This document shows positions 19,662 through 31,874 of a stretch of 64,000 nt of DNA, piece after piece. Source of the stretch: Coffea arabica (taxonomy: Eukaryota > Streptophyta > Magnoliopsida > Gentianales > Rubiaceae); the NCBI RefSeq assembly GCF_036785885.1, contig NC_092329.1, positions 1,178,001-1,242,000 on the forward strand. Reading direction: 5' to 3'. The notes under the pieces are model-generated. The model was not told the origin of the DNA and made no database searches. It saw only the letters and a list, made by a program, of their open reading frames with translations. The first letter of the stretch is position 1, and each line of letters starts with the position of its first letter. The translations under genes were made by a program, and so were the position numbers.

Positions 19662-22066
19662 ATGATGGATGCAGTAAACGATAGAGAGAGCGAGATTGCA
19701 CTGTTGGTCTCTAGCGCCTCAAATCATCATGATAATAGCTGGATTGACATCCCATCATCATCATCTTCATCGACCCCAACATGGACTTACGACGTCTCTC
19801 TAAGTTTCAGAGGCGAAGATACTCGCAGAAGTTTTGTAGCCCATCTCTTCCGAGCTCTTCGCAGCAAAGGCATCTATACTTACAAAGATGATCAGAGATT
19901 GGAGAAGGGCAAGTCGATTTCACCCGAACGCTTGCAAGCAATCCAAGAATCGTTGTTTTCAATCGTAATATTCTCCAAGGGCTATGCATCCTCGACGTGG
20001 TGCTTGGAGGAACTTGTAAAGATCACCGAATGTCACGAGATCATTGGACAATCTGTGTTGCCAATATTCTACGACGTCGATCCGTCAGACGTACGCAAGC
20101 AGAGGAATAGCTTCGCCGATGCTTTTGCCAAACACGAGAGAGACCATAGCCCGGAGAAGGTGCAGAAGTGGAAGGAAGCTATGTCTCAAGCAGCCGGCAT
20201 ATCAGGCTGGCACTCTTGTGATTTCGCAGATGAGTAAGTACTACCACCCAGCTTCATGGTTGCCCACTTGCCTTGCCTAGCTAGCACGTGTATGATTTTT
20301 TAATTACACAAGTTATACTAAAAAGACTTGTAATTTACTTAGTTGAAATAATAAATTGATTAACATAATAAACCAATATTTTGAGAACCAAAACATTTTC
20401 TATTTTTTTGCAAAAGAAAAAAAAAGTGTCCTAGGAAGCCTTACTAACACAACGCAACGTTCTATCTTTGGATATATGTTTAATTGATCAATGCATATAT
20501 AGGAGGTGACAAACAAATAAGTGTAACGCAAATCGTTAAATTGAAATCCCGTTTGCCAAGTGAGTTTTTTTTGTGTTTATTTAAAACTTTACTGTAGTTT
20601 ACTTTAGAAGTTGTAGAAAAAAATTTTGAAGTGCGTAAAGTTTCGGATATTTTGAAGTTTTCTGTATAGTTTAAAAACTTTGATAAGTTTTTGAAAGTTA
20701 CTATAATTAAAGTTTTTAAAAAAACTTGTGGCAGACAAAATTGTCCAAAAACTTGTTTGACAAACAAGGCCTAAAGTATGCGATAAGTTTAAATACGTAT
20801 CATTACAAGAAAGCGTTCTGGTAGTATAGTAAAAAAACTTCTTTATCAACTTAAGAACGGGAACTCATCAACTGGGAGCAAATTATATATTTTTACAAGT
20901 ATTAGAGAACCAAATACTACTTAATTACCTACCTATTGAGATGAAGAGTTAAGCTATATTATGTATTTGAGACATAGTATTTGGCCTGTTTTTGTTTTTT
21001 TTTTTTGAATAAGCTCAACTCCTCAAAGCTGTGTTGCGGTCGTACCGGTGCCGTTACTTTCTGGTTTCAGCTTGTTATAGATTGAAAAAATATTTCGTAG
21101 TGAAGGACAGTTCTCAGACCTACAAAATCATTTTGCTATGCATTAACTTGGATGTTAGTGTTACTTAACGGTCGCTTCGATGGTGTGATATCCACCATGT
21201 ATATTGTGATTGTATAAGACTAATAGCACGTTTGTTTGCAGTAATAACTAATACTTACTCAAGTCGTATTACTAATTAATGTCGTGCTTGGACATTTTGA
21301 TGGATCAATCAACAGCGATGAGTTCATCGAGAAATTTGTTCAAGACCTGCATAGTCGGTTGCACCAGTTTGAACAACCACCTGGCGAACATAATCTGGTG
21401 GGAGTAGGATCTCATACGGAGGAAGTCATTTCGTTGATGGATTTGAGAAGTCCCGAAGTCCGCATAGTGGGACTCCACGGGAAGGTGGGAATAGGCAAGA
21501 CAACTGTTGCCAGAGCCCTTTTTGACAGATTATCTGACAAGTATGAAGCTGCTTGTTTTCTGGATGATGTTGGCCAAATTTCCCAGAAACACGGAGTGGA
21601 TTATTTACAAGAAATCCTACTCTCCGAGATGCTCAAGCTAAGAAATGTCAAGATAAGAAGCACGAGCGAAGGGCTGAGTATGATGGCTCGCCGGTTTCGA
21701 TACCTGAGGACCCTAATCGTTCTTGATGCTGTGGACCATGCAAACCAGTTGGAGGCCTTGGCGGGAAAACGCAACTGGTTTGGTGGCGGGAGTAGAATTG
21801 TCATAACAGCAAGAGATGAAGAGTTGCTGTCTAAATATGGAGCTGATGGTACGTATAAGGTGTACGGATTGTCCTACAACCAAGCTAAACAGCTCTTCAG
21901 TCTCCACGCATTTGGGAACAGAACTCCTGGAGCTTTCAGAAAGAGCTTGGGTGGTCCAATTTGTAGTATTTGCAGACTTCCCTCGTCTATTAAGGTCTGG
22001 GCTTCTTTGGTCCGCGGTCGAGATATAGCCTGGAGGGAGGTTTTTGCAACGTTCAAACCAAACTGA
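19662..22066 (+). CDS. Truncated TIR-NB immune-receptor gene, copy B
   Basis: Same structure as copy A: exon 1 at 19662-20233, exon 2 at 21316-22066, about 440 residues. Exon 1, the whole 1082-bp intron and exon 2 up to 21645 match copy A with no difference I could find. Beyond that about eight bases differ over the next 430. The P-loop and the altered kinase-2 (LIVLDAVDH) are shared, so the D-to-A change predates the duplication. The frame stops at REVFATFKPN because sequence present in copy A is deleted here; the rest of the hydrophobic module continues out of frame downstream. No LRR-coding sequence lies between here and the SUN gene. It is probably non-functional as a full receptor; a short TIR-NB product is possible. 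Confidence 0.78.
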
Positions 22067-22170
22067 TATGGGTCATTACTGTTGCCACAATAGTCGCCAA
22101 GGGGTTCGCTAGTGGACCTGGTTTTCCCGACTTTCCTGGATTTCCACCATTTCCTAAGAATCCCTAAGGC
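22033..22170 (+). pseudogene. Hydrophobic module and Pro/Gly-rich tail, copy B
   Basis: One plus-strand frame reads LIWVITVATIVAKGF, then ASGPGFPDFPGFPPFPKNP and a stop at about 22165-22167. Its start (GFVSGVCFFVAQ in copy A) is deleted in B. The two copies together imply a module of a hydrophobic span plus a short FPGFP-rich tail. The source gene is not recognised. Confidence 0.5.
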
Positions 22171-23156
22171 GATTGCAGGAGCTCCCTAGTTTCCACCATT
22201 ACTTTTCAAACTGAACTGCGCAACTCTTATGTAACATATTTGTTGATTGATTGTTTTGCATCGCAGAGTTTGGCCGTCTTTTTGGTGTTTGTTTATTTGG
22301 ATTTTGGTGCAACAGTCATTGGTACTACTAACTAAATTGCTTCTGGAATTCGTTGTATCAAGAATTCAGCAGTAGCAAGAATGTCCGTTTTCTGAAACTC
22401 ATTGTTTTGTCGCTCTCTATCTGAATGACTACCCCCCCTCCCCTACCGCGGGGGAAGAGAAGAAAAGAAAAGAGAAACAAAGAGTTTGGATTTGGAATAG
22501 GTAATTCTGCAGAGAACTGTTTATAAACTATCCACTGTACTCCAACATCATTTTGTGCACATTATCCACTAAATACCAAGACGATCATCTGTCCATAGAC
22601 ATGCGTCAAGAATTCATGATACGCCGTTCAAGAAAAGGCAGGCAATTCAATCAAGTTAAATAACTTATCCACGATGCTATTATATAATATTTTCCAAAAA
22701 AAAAAAAAATTTTGAATTGATTCACAAGTTACTGAGATTTGCAATGACCTGGACCAATGCCAAGTTGATGAGTTGAAGAAAGATCTGACGTGACAAAGCC
22801 ATATAATGGAGCGATATAATTAATTAAGACTAGCATGAATCAGGTTATTTTTTTTGTTGGGAAGGTAGTTTTCAAGCCATTTAATTAAGGTTTTTTTTTT
22901 TTTTAGAGAATAAGTGAAGAGGTATCAAGTTCTTAATCTCTCATTTATATTTTCTCTTCTTGTATCAAATCCGATTCATCTGCATTATTATTATTATTAT
23001 TTTTTGTACTTAGAAATTGCTCCCCATCTCCCCACGTTGACTTGCTGGAATCCAGCTCAGCTCAGCTCCCAACAAGACGCAAAACAACACGCATTTGAAT
23101 TTGCTGAATTGGTTCAGATTTATTTATGACTCAGCTGTGTCTGCCGTCATCGTGGA

Positions 23157-23300
23157 GTGCGACGTCTGCCGGACGGCCCACAAAAGCCAACACGTGGATC
23201 TTTACAGTTTACACCGCCAGTTAAACTTCCATTTTTATTGACCACGTCGGATCATCCACTCACCATGCTCCACGTGGCAGCCAACACGTCAACCCTTGCC
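23157..23300 (+). promoter_or_regulatory. ACGT-core/W-box cluster upstream of the SUN gene
   Basis: It has the same motifs as in unit A (AACACGTGGATC, ACCACGTCGG, CTCCACGTGGCAGCC, AACACGTCAACC) and lies about 2.4 kb before the SUN start codon. Its likely role is ABA-, light- or stress-responsive control of the SUN gene or of a lost gene, judged from motif content only. Confidence 0.45.
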
Positions 23301-24153
23301 ACCACCTCCGACCATTGGACCATCATCATCATCATCTTTCAGGTGAGTTTTATCAAAAAAAAAAAAAAAATTCTTCTTAACCTTTTTATGCTGCCCCTGC
23401 AGGCCTGCACTCCTCGGAATCCTAGACCCTTTTTTTTTTTAAATTTTATTTAAGCACTGAAAATCCTTCCTGTTAGTAAGTACCAGTAGGAGTACATTTC
23501 TTCTTTACCACTTTGGTATTACTCACTCGCCGGGGTAATACTTTCAGAATACAGCTAATGTGTCTCTCATGAGCCTTCTTGACTTGAGAACATGGCGGGA
23601 TTTCAGGTGGCTTTTGTCTTTTGCCTTTCTTTTCGGAATTCTTTCTTTTCATATGATTAAAAAAAAACCTAGCAGCCAACGATTTGCTTGCTCTGCCAAT
23701 AAATGGAACTAAATTCATGGGTTTTAGCAGTATGAAGAAACGTTTTGCAAAATGTAATGAGGGCATTTGTTTGTTTTGCAACGACCAAAATTGTGTACAA
23801 CCAGCGGCAAAGTGGTAGAAAAATTGCTCCTTTCTAGGCTTGGACAGCAGCGGCTCCTCTGTCCGTTTCCTCTGCAAAAATTGCCATTACTTCCATGACT
23901 AAAATTCAATCCAGCATCTATTGTTGGGGCCTTTTACCGGGCAAAAATAAAGAGCACCTTCCTAGATCTATCATTATTGTTTTCCTCTCTTTTTTTTTTC
24001 TCCTTTTTTGGCCAGCATTTAGGAAAAGCACTACTACTACTGCTACTTTCACTGGCTGTATGCTTCCCATTTTATTGCACTTGCGTGGCGAGGCTTTTAA
24101 CCGATTTTGGGGGTAAAACTTTTATTCGCTATTCAATTCTTTTTCAAAAAAGT

Positions 24154-25663
24154 CTCCCTTCAAGAATCATCCGAGAGAGAGAGAGAGATCCCACTAGACT
24201 AGAGTTTAAAAAAATGCACAGAAGAAGCGACAATCGGCGCTGGCCAGCACACAAAACCGTTATACACTCTTTTCCCTTCCAGGTTAAGATTAAACAAAGA
24301 AGAGAAGAAGAATAAGATTAAACCATCACCAGCGGATGGTGGTATAAATGCGAAAGATAGAATTTTTTTTTTTAACAAGATTACTGCGGGACTAGTGGTA
24401 GCATTTCTATAAGCTTAAGCTAAGGCTTTGCCCCTCCAAATTCGTGGGATTTTGATTCCCCCTTTATTTCACCGACAATTCAGGTGATTATACTTCTTAT
24501 CAATTTGCTCTTCTTGGACCAATGAGTTCCGCTTTCCAATGTTCGCTCTTTATTGGGAATGCTTATTTTTTATTGATCCAATTACGGAATTGGATTTCTT
24601 CAAGAAATTTTCTCTTTTTTCTTCTAGCTAATCACACCAGATAAAGATCTCTGCTTCATGCCGTCTGGTGTGCTGATCGATTAGTTTCCGTTTCTTATTC
24701 AGTTCTGGAAGAGAATTGAGAGGTCTGATAAGATCTGGGATTTTTCTGCTCATTTAAATTCTGGTGCATTCAATTGTTTTGAATTTGTGGTCGTTTGAGT
24801 TGTTGCGAAACTCTGCCATCAGCATCTGGTGAAATTTCGTTTCTTTCTTGTATGTAAAGTGTGACTATACTTGACTTCACTCCTACGGTTATGTTTCCCC
24901 CTTTTGATTTCCACTTTCTCTTTTATTTTTTGTTCTTTCACTTTCTCAGACACAAACCGTTGGCTTTTACATCAACGTTGTTCTTTAGCCTCAAGCCAAG
25001 ATGAATCCATATGGTTTTCTTACCTGAGTCATGTGCTTCTGCATATTCAATCATGTTGAGAGTATAAAAGTTCATTTCTTTTCCTACTACTGCAACGATC
25101 ATGTGCTTTACAGTGTATAGATAGCATTTCATCCGTTACATTAGTATGTTAAAGAATAATTCTTGTGAAATCAAAGCTCCATGATTTATTTGGCATGCGC
25201 GATCTTACGCGCTCTTGCTTCTCTTACCTGGCCATTGATGCTCTTTTTTATTCAATCTCACAATTAGACTACATGTTTAGCGTTTGACTGCTTGGTGGAA
25301 TTGGAGGGTTTAACACAGGCAGTTCTGATTGATACTTATAAGTAGTTGATGTAACGTCTTTTCACTTTGTTGGAGTCATCTTAACTTGTTAGTTGTATGG
25401 ATGCATAGTATCTGTTACTTAAAGGCTGCCTTTTGTTTGACTTTTTAATTGGTTGACGTTGCTCTTTTCTATCAGCTATGATGGCAAAGTGACTCATGTG
25501 ATCTGGACATTAAGCTTAGTAAATACAGGTGCTTTTGCTTCTATTAGAGTTGACAAATGTATTTGCATTATGGAATTAAGGGAAAGATCTTTTCTTTCTT
25601 GTGTAGGTGCTATTGCATCTGTAGCTTATATTCGTAATCTGCAGCAGATAAGATTGATGTGCA
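24154..25663 (+). promoter_or_regulatory. Upstream and probable 5'-UTR region of the SUN gene
   Basis: This is unique sequence just right of unit B. It contains a GA microsatellite (about 24172-24187), TATAAATG at about 24342 and T-rich, intron-like stretches up to the start codon. I see no coding frame. It probably includes the transcription start and one or more 5'-UTR introns, but I cannot place them firmly. Confidence 0.45.
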
Positions 25664-28600
25664 ATGCAGAGATCACGTAGAGCTCTTCTACAACGAAGAG
25701 CTTTGGAAAGGGCTATTTGTGGGAGGAATCGCTTGTGCAAGGTTTCTGTTTCTGTTTCTGTTTCTGTTTCTGCCGTAGTTGTTCTCTGGGGACTCGTGTT
25801 CTTTTTGAACATATGGTTTGGGCAAAGTGATAATTATAAAGGTTAGTTATGATCAGACTTTCTGTTTAAAAATTTCTTCTCTCTCTTTCTTTTTCATTCA
25901 ATCAAGGGAAAGTTTTTCTATCAATTTCCAAGGGAGAGCAGTTGTAGGGCTCTCAAGAATATGTAATCTCGGTGGTTTATCACCATGGCTCTGGTTATAG
26001 AATTTTGACACAGCCATGGTGATCTCCATTTTCATGATTCATGATCAATCTTGTTCCTTAGACCTTGTCTCCTAGTTATTTGCCTGTTTTTGAGTTTGCA
26101 GTGATTAGCCTGTGTGAATAAACATTCAATTGCATCAGTAGACTAATCCTTTTCCTTTATATTAAGGGGCGGCAATTCCCGGGTAAAAGTGATGTACTAT
26201 TGTTGCATCGTGTGTTAGAGTTCTTGTTAATGCCTGAATAAATTGTTGGGAGATGTTGGTTCATCCCTCTTCCCTGTGTTCATCAACAAGTTCTTTCATA
26301 CTGCTCTCCTCTCCTTAACTAAAATGAACCATCTTGTTTTCTGGTTTGAGTGAGTCAAAGAGATTCTAGTAACCTAAACAGACGCAACACAAGGACAAAG
26401 CTAGGGAATCCGTGTTTTAAAGAGGAGGAATATCCTGTAACAAAATTGAGATAGCATAAATTGGTTTGTATGAAAATTGCACTTGCCTATGCGGTTGGGG
26501 GCTTAAGTTCTGGTCCCGCAGATCACTGTTTCCAGTTATATGGTTTTTGCCTGCTCGCTTTACTAGCTGCTACCTCTAATCTCTTTACTCGTTGTGTTTA
26601 ACTTGTTCCTTTTGGTGGGTGTAGATGGATCCACAGATTTTCCTGTTAGTGTAAGAATCTGGGATGGTGACAAAAGAGAACCTGATGTGGGGCAAAGTTC
26701 TGCTTCACCTGATGGCAGGAGTTCGTTAACGGAAACTCCTTCTGTGGACTCTACTGAGGCTTCATGTTCAGAAGCAGGTGGAACTGAAAATGTAAATGGT
26801 AAATTAGAAGATTTGTCGAATGATGCGAGTCCAGATTCACGTTTTCAGGAGCAAGGGTTGGGTGGAAAATCAGATATTGCCACAACTTCAGTAAGAGAAG
26901 ATTCAATATCAGATAGATTTTCTCTTGCAGTACCTTTAGGACTTGATGAATTCAAAAACAGAGCAATCAGTTCCAGGAGTAGATACATGAGCAGCCATGC
27001 TGGGAGCATTAAACATAGAGTTGAGCCTGGAGGGGCCGAGCACAACTATGCTTCCTCATCAAAAGGAGCTAAGGTCTTAGCATCCAACAAGGATGCCTAT
27101 GGTGCTTCTAATATCTTAAGCAAAGACAAGGACAAGTACCTTCGAAATCCATGCTCTGCTGAGGAAAAATTTGTTGTAATCGAACTCTCAGAAGAAACAT
27201 TGGTTGACACAGTTGAAATAGCAAATTTTGAGCATCACTCATCCAATTTAAAAGAATTTGAGTTGCTAGGAAGTCAAGTTTATCCAACTGATACATGGAC
27301 TAAACTCGGAAATTTTACTGCTGGAAACACAAAGCATGCTCACAGTTTTGTTCTTCCAGAGCCAAAATGGGTTAGATACCTAAAATTGAATTTGCTCAGT
27401 CATTATGGTTCAGAGTTTTACTGTACGCTCAGTGTTTTCGAAGTGTATGGCATGGATGCTGTTGAGAGGATGCTTGAGGATCTAATATCTGTTCAAGATA
27501 AGGTGATTGTGTCTGATGAATCACTTAGCCGAGAGACGCATATGCCCCATCGTCCAGTACCAGCTGAAGGTGACAGTTATCATAACGTTGATAGTGAAGT
27601 GGAACCTGAACTTGCTGTTGGGCACTCTGACACGAAACGAGTGGTAACAACAATTGATGTTCCAGATCCTGTTGAAGAAATTCGTCAGCATCAGGTTAAC
27701 AGGATGCCCGGGGACAGTGTTCTCAAGATTCTTATGCAAAAAGTACGCACACTGGATTTGAATTTATCAGTTCTAGAGAGATATCTTGAGGAGCTCAATT
27801 TCAGATACAACAAGATCTTTAGAGAATTTGATAGAGAAATGGGAGAAAAAAATGTACTTCTGGAGAACATAAAATCAGACATAAGGGGTTTGCAGGACAG
27901 CAAAGAGGCTATGGTTGGTTTTTTTTTTTTTTTTTTTTTAATTCTTTCTTCTCTTTATGCGTGATTTTAATTGTTGGTAGATATTGACATTTATAAATCT
28001 TGCAGAGTAAAGAGGTCAATGATCTTGTGGCTTGGAAATCTTTTGTTTCCATGCAGCTGGATGATATAGTCAGAAGTAATGCTGTCCTCAGGTGGCTTTC
28101 TTTCCTTCAGAGTGGGTATTTTGTTTGCACTTACATGGTTCTGTGGTTAGTTGTCTTTGTCATGCAGTAGGTTTCTCATTCTATAACATGATTGTGTAGT
28201 ACATTTGCATCAAAGTTCTATGGGTGTTAGACTTGGTCCGAGAAAATCAGTTGACATTCTAATAACAATGATTCAGGACAGAGAGTGAGAGATTTGAATG
28301 GTTTAGTCGTAAGCATTGGGAACTGAATCATCTGTATGCCTTCTTCACTCTCTGTCAGTGGTGTTGTGCTCAACTTCTCAGACTTCTGTCTGTGGACTGT
28401 CAATAAATGTTCTTCTACTCTTTTATACGTGCCATTTTTGGCTGTGATTCTAAGTGTGCATGTGATTGTAGGTTGGAGGTGGAAAAAGTCCGGAGGAATC
28501 AAGTACATATGGAGAACAAGGGCATTGTTATTTTTCTTGTATGCTTAACTTTTGGGTTCTTTGCACTTGTGAGGCTGCTGTTTGTAGATATGGCGTTGAG

Positions 28601-28703
28601 CATGTATAGGTCGCAGAATTCCGGGAAATTTTGGTCATTAGGTTCTTCCTGGTTTCTTCTACTACTGAGCTGCAGCATTACCATTATCATTCTGTCGTTG
28701 TAA
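25664..28703 (+). CDS. Mid-SUN domain protein (SUN3/4/5 type), nuclear envelope/ER
   Basis: Exons 25664-25841, 26625-27913, 28006-28091 and 28472-28703 keep frame and give 594 residues. This matches plant mid-SUN proteins: one N-terminal membrane span (about 37-52), a central SUN domain (about 215-335), a coiled coil (about 425-515) and two C-terminal spans (about 535-554 and 576-594). SUN-domain hallmarks include [39 protein letters not shown] and [19 protein letters not shown]. Mid-SUN proteins sit in the inner nuclear membrane and ER and link to KASH partners or to ER-nuclear shape control (family knowledge). Exon 1 holds five GTTTCT repeats coding (VS)5 at the membrane-span edge. The exon-2 donor is followed by a run of about 20 T. 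The start is the first ATG of the exon-1 frame, with basic residues before the span. It converges with SWC5 downstream. Confidence 0.92.
25742..25771 (+). repeat. Coding hexanucleotide microsatellite (GTTTCT)5
   Basis: Five perfect GTTTCT units encode residues 27-36 ([10 protein letters not shown]) of the SUN protein. Confidence 0.95.
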
Positions 28704-29763
28704 TCCATATAAAGCACCACCTAATTTTTTTCTAAAGAGTGTATATATTAATTATGACACCTCATGCCTGAAGGAAATATTTATTTGTTACGAGATTTGC
28801 CCCCAATTTGTTCTTTCGTTGTCTAAGCATCCAAGAATAATGATAAGGAACATAATAGTATCATTTTCTGGAACAAATTGTCAGGAAATCCGCATGTAAC
28901 TGAGGGCAAGAGGCTTAATTAGTGGAATAGATTCTCACTTTCCAAGTGGACCAGAGAGACAATTATATCATTTTACTGTTTTCATGCATTTTATTTTTCA
29001 GATTATAAATTATATTTGACGTGGGATCATAAAATTCTGAGCACCGATTTGTCGCATAGCAAATTAACAAGAAACAGGCAATTGTTTAATGAGTAATCAC
29101 AGGCGAAATTGCAGAAAATTTTCTGGCACTAAGACTTCACATGTACTAACTAGTGTATGTTGACAAAAAGGGTTCACGGAAGAATGCTTTGAAGATGATT
29201 GAAAATCATTCTCAGATAAGACGGTTGCCTTGTAGGACTTTTGTGCATCTCACCCGGTTGAAGATTAGCTGCCTCCACAAACCAATTGAAAAGCAGGGGA
29301 AGACTATAAACACCATGACAAATCAAAGTACCCAAAAAAAAAAAAAAAAAAAAAGATGTTGCAAGGTATCCTGAACCCATCATTATTAAAACTTGGCTTC
29401 TGTCTTTATGGGAAACAAATATATTGTTTCGCTTACGCTACAACAGGCCTAAACCGCCGGCAGGACATGATACATCATAAAGAGCAAGGCCAAATTTGAA
29501 AAACTAAACCAGGCCTAGGTTCTTTGATCCATAACATACTTATCAGTAAATTAAGGTTCAGTGGATCAAAGACAAGAAATCTATTTGCCTTGTATACAAT
29601 GGGATGGTACACAGGGTCCATCAGTTCCCAGAAAAACGCAGAACCCTGATAGTGCAATAATCATCTCTGATTATTGCAGGAAATAAATAGCCTTTTCCTG
29701 CATCCTCAACTCTGATTTCAAACTAACCTTTGGGTCCACCCACTCCGAAGGAATTTCAGGCTA
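28704..29763. other. Convergent intergenic region, SUN and SWC5 3' ends
   Basis: About 1.06 kb. It should hold the 3' UTRs of both genes. There is an A run near 29334-29354. No gene is seen. Confidence 0.6.
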
Positions 29764-31874
29764 TCAAAAGTCCTCTCGCATATCTGCCTTCCTCTTGGCC
29801 TGCATGGCAAGTCGAGCATCTCTCTCCCGCTCAAATTCCCGGTAATCAGTACGTTGCAAGAAAGATACCTTATCCAAATACTGATTCGAACTCTTTTTGT
29901 ACGTTTCAAGCTCTTCTTCCAATCCTTTATTTTCTTCCTTGAACTCTCCCCAATCTTTCTTTGTCTTGTCAAGCACGCTGAGCTTTTGCTTCTTTTTTAT
30001 TTGTTCAAGAACAGCATCAACAGCAGAAGCAGGGCCAGTTGAGGCTTTGCCTTTATCAAATGCTTCTTTTGAGCTGCTATCAACGAGTTTCTTGAATTCA
30101 ATCTCTTCACCAGCAAAGTCTCGAAATTCAGTAACCTGCAGATGCAACGGAGTCTTCATAAAGAATGGCAGTACATAAGCTAAGAATTTGACAGAAGAAC
30201 CATAACTCTGACAATACAGCTACTCTATTAAAGAGCCAATTCAGTCCACTCCAGTCCAGGATAACTGAAACCCAGAAATGTGATAGAGCTAAATCTTCAA
30301 CCAGAATTTAGCCAAAAAGCAGCACTACCCAGATTGAGTTTACAGTATACAGTAATCAAGAAAAATCTTAGAAAAGATGATCAATGACACCCATCGTGAG
30401 GGTACAGAGCTCGGTCAATTAGTTGTAATCAGTGTAGATAAACATGAGCAAAGCATAACATTTTCCCCGCACACATAGCAAGAATCCTCAAAGACAGAAA
30501 ACTCCACCCAGTAAAGCATTGTGAACAAAATAATCAGTGTACCTCCACTTTCCCTCGGCTCAAAGCTGCTGCTGCTGCTGCTGCTGCTGCAGCATCTTTA
30601 ACTGCTGAGAGAGCGGCAGCAGCAAGCTTTTTTGCATCATCACTACTACCATTTTGAGCTACAATAGGACGCTTCCCTGGTGCACCTTCTGCAGCTGATG
30701 ATGTCTTCTTTGGTGCCAATCCAAGGACTTTCATCCAATTCTGGAATACCAAAAGCAAAATAACTGTATTTGGCTCCCAAGAGTTATGGTATATAATTTT
30801 TTGAAAAAAAAAAAAAAAAGGATCCTCAGATCGGATGAGACCTGTGAAGAAGGCTTTGGAGAAATTTTGTTAATACTTGAGCTCTGGTATTTAAAGGTGG
30901 ATTTGAGAGCCTTCCCAGACAGTCCTTTATTCATCTGCTGCCAGACAGCATCTACCCTAGCTTTCCTTTCTGCTACGGAAACACATTTGTTTTTTAACAT
31001 TTTGCATCAGACAAGGTCAATACCCCCATTTTGGCCAGTCAAAGGAGAACAGTGGAGGGAAAAAAAGAGAGAAAAAGCGGGCAGGGAATAAAAGGGGATT
31101 CCGCACAGAAGATTGGTTTATACAGAAACTTGGCATTGATGGAAAGGCATACAAGTCTCTTACCAGCTTCTTCTTCAGGCAGTGTGTGTGATGGAGGAGG
31201 AACAGGTGCAACATCTTGATTCGACTCCACTTTCATACCATCCATTACTTCTAGATTAACAGGCAGACAATAATTTCCATAAATAAGGATACCAAATTGC
31301 CACAACATGTTATACGAAATCCAATACGCAGATAAATTACAAGAACTAAAGAACGTGAGCTATAAACAATGTATCCAGCTAGTAGATCGAAATTGAATCT
31401 GTACATTAACATATTCACACACACATAAACAAGAAAAAATGGAAATCCAAACGAAAGTGGGGATCTTTGCAATATTAAACAACAAGCTACATATAAACAA
31501 CAAGAAAGTGGGGGGAGAGTATTTGGGGGATAGTTTCTAATTCTTGTATCCAACTCAAAGACATATAGTACATAAATATTTTTTGATCATTGCGGCGGGC
31601 TCACTACTCGGCTGTTGGCCCTTTTTTTTTTTTCGTAATTTATCAGAAGCATCCCATCGTCAATGGGTATAGCAACTAATTCGAGTTTAACAGAAGGCAC
31701 AAAAGATTAATTGAAGAATATAAAAAAAAAAGGCACCAAGAATTAATTGTAAATCCATCTTTCGATAATCCCACAGGAAGGAACGATACATTAAGTTGAG
31801 AACTTCTCTTCTAAAGAACAATTTTAGAGAACGAACAAAATAAATAAATAAATAAACTTACGAAAATTTTTCAT
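29764..31874 (-). CDS. SWC5: SWC5 / BCNT (CFDP1-like) subunit of the SWR1 complex
   Basis: Minus-strand exons 31862-31874, 31164-31250, 30842-30972, 30543-30740 and 29764-30135 keep frame and give 266 residues. The C-terminal 80 residues are the BCNT domain: KKDWGEFKEENKGLEEELE, then YLDKVSFLQRTDYREFERER. This matches plant SWC5 and yeast Swc5/human CFDP1, which help SWR1 exchange H2A for H2A.Z in nucleosomes (family knowledge). KARVDAVWQQMNKG and NWMKVLGLAPKK lie in the middle. A run of ten alanines (GCT/GCA repeat, 30575-30604) sits before the BCNT part. The first coding exon is only 13 nt (MKNF plus one base); if it is not used, translation could start at MDGMKVES in exon 2. The exon-3 acceptor is a TAGCAG tandem site. 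The donor after exon 3 is a weak GTCTCA. Confidence 0.9.
30575..30604 (-). repeat. Coding GCT/GCA repeat (10 Ala) in SWC5
   Basis: Ten alanine codons in a row in exon 4, near-perfect trinucleotides. It is likely length-variable and lies in a low-complexity linker, not in the BCNT domain. Confidence 0.9.

Larger units (their letters stand above)
16298..24153. repeat. Tandem duplication unit B (about 7.9 kb)
   Basis: A direct copy of unit A, with divergence of a few percent in most parts and none visible in a 2-kb core. The A-B junction is at 16287-16297 and includes a repeated ACACACAAGCTAG phrase. Unit B runs into the unique upstream region of the SUN gene, so B probably keeps the original right-hand context. 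Confidence 0.92.

Noticed and set aside
29334-29354. Poly-A tail of a processed pseudogene
   Set aside because: No coding remnant upstream and no flanking direct repeat.
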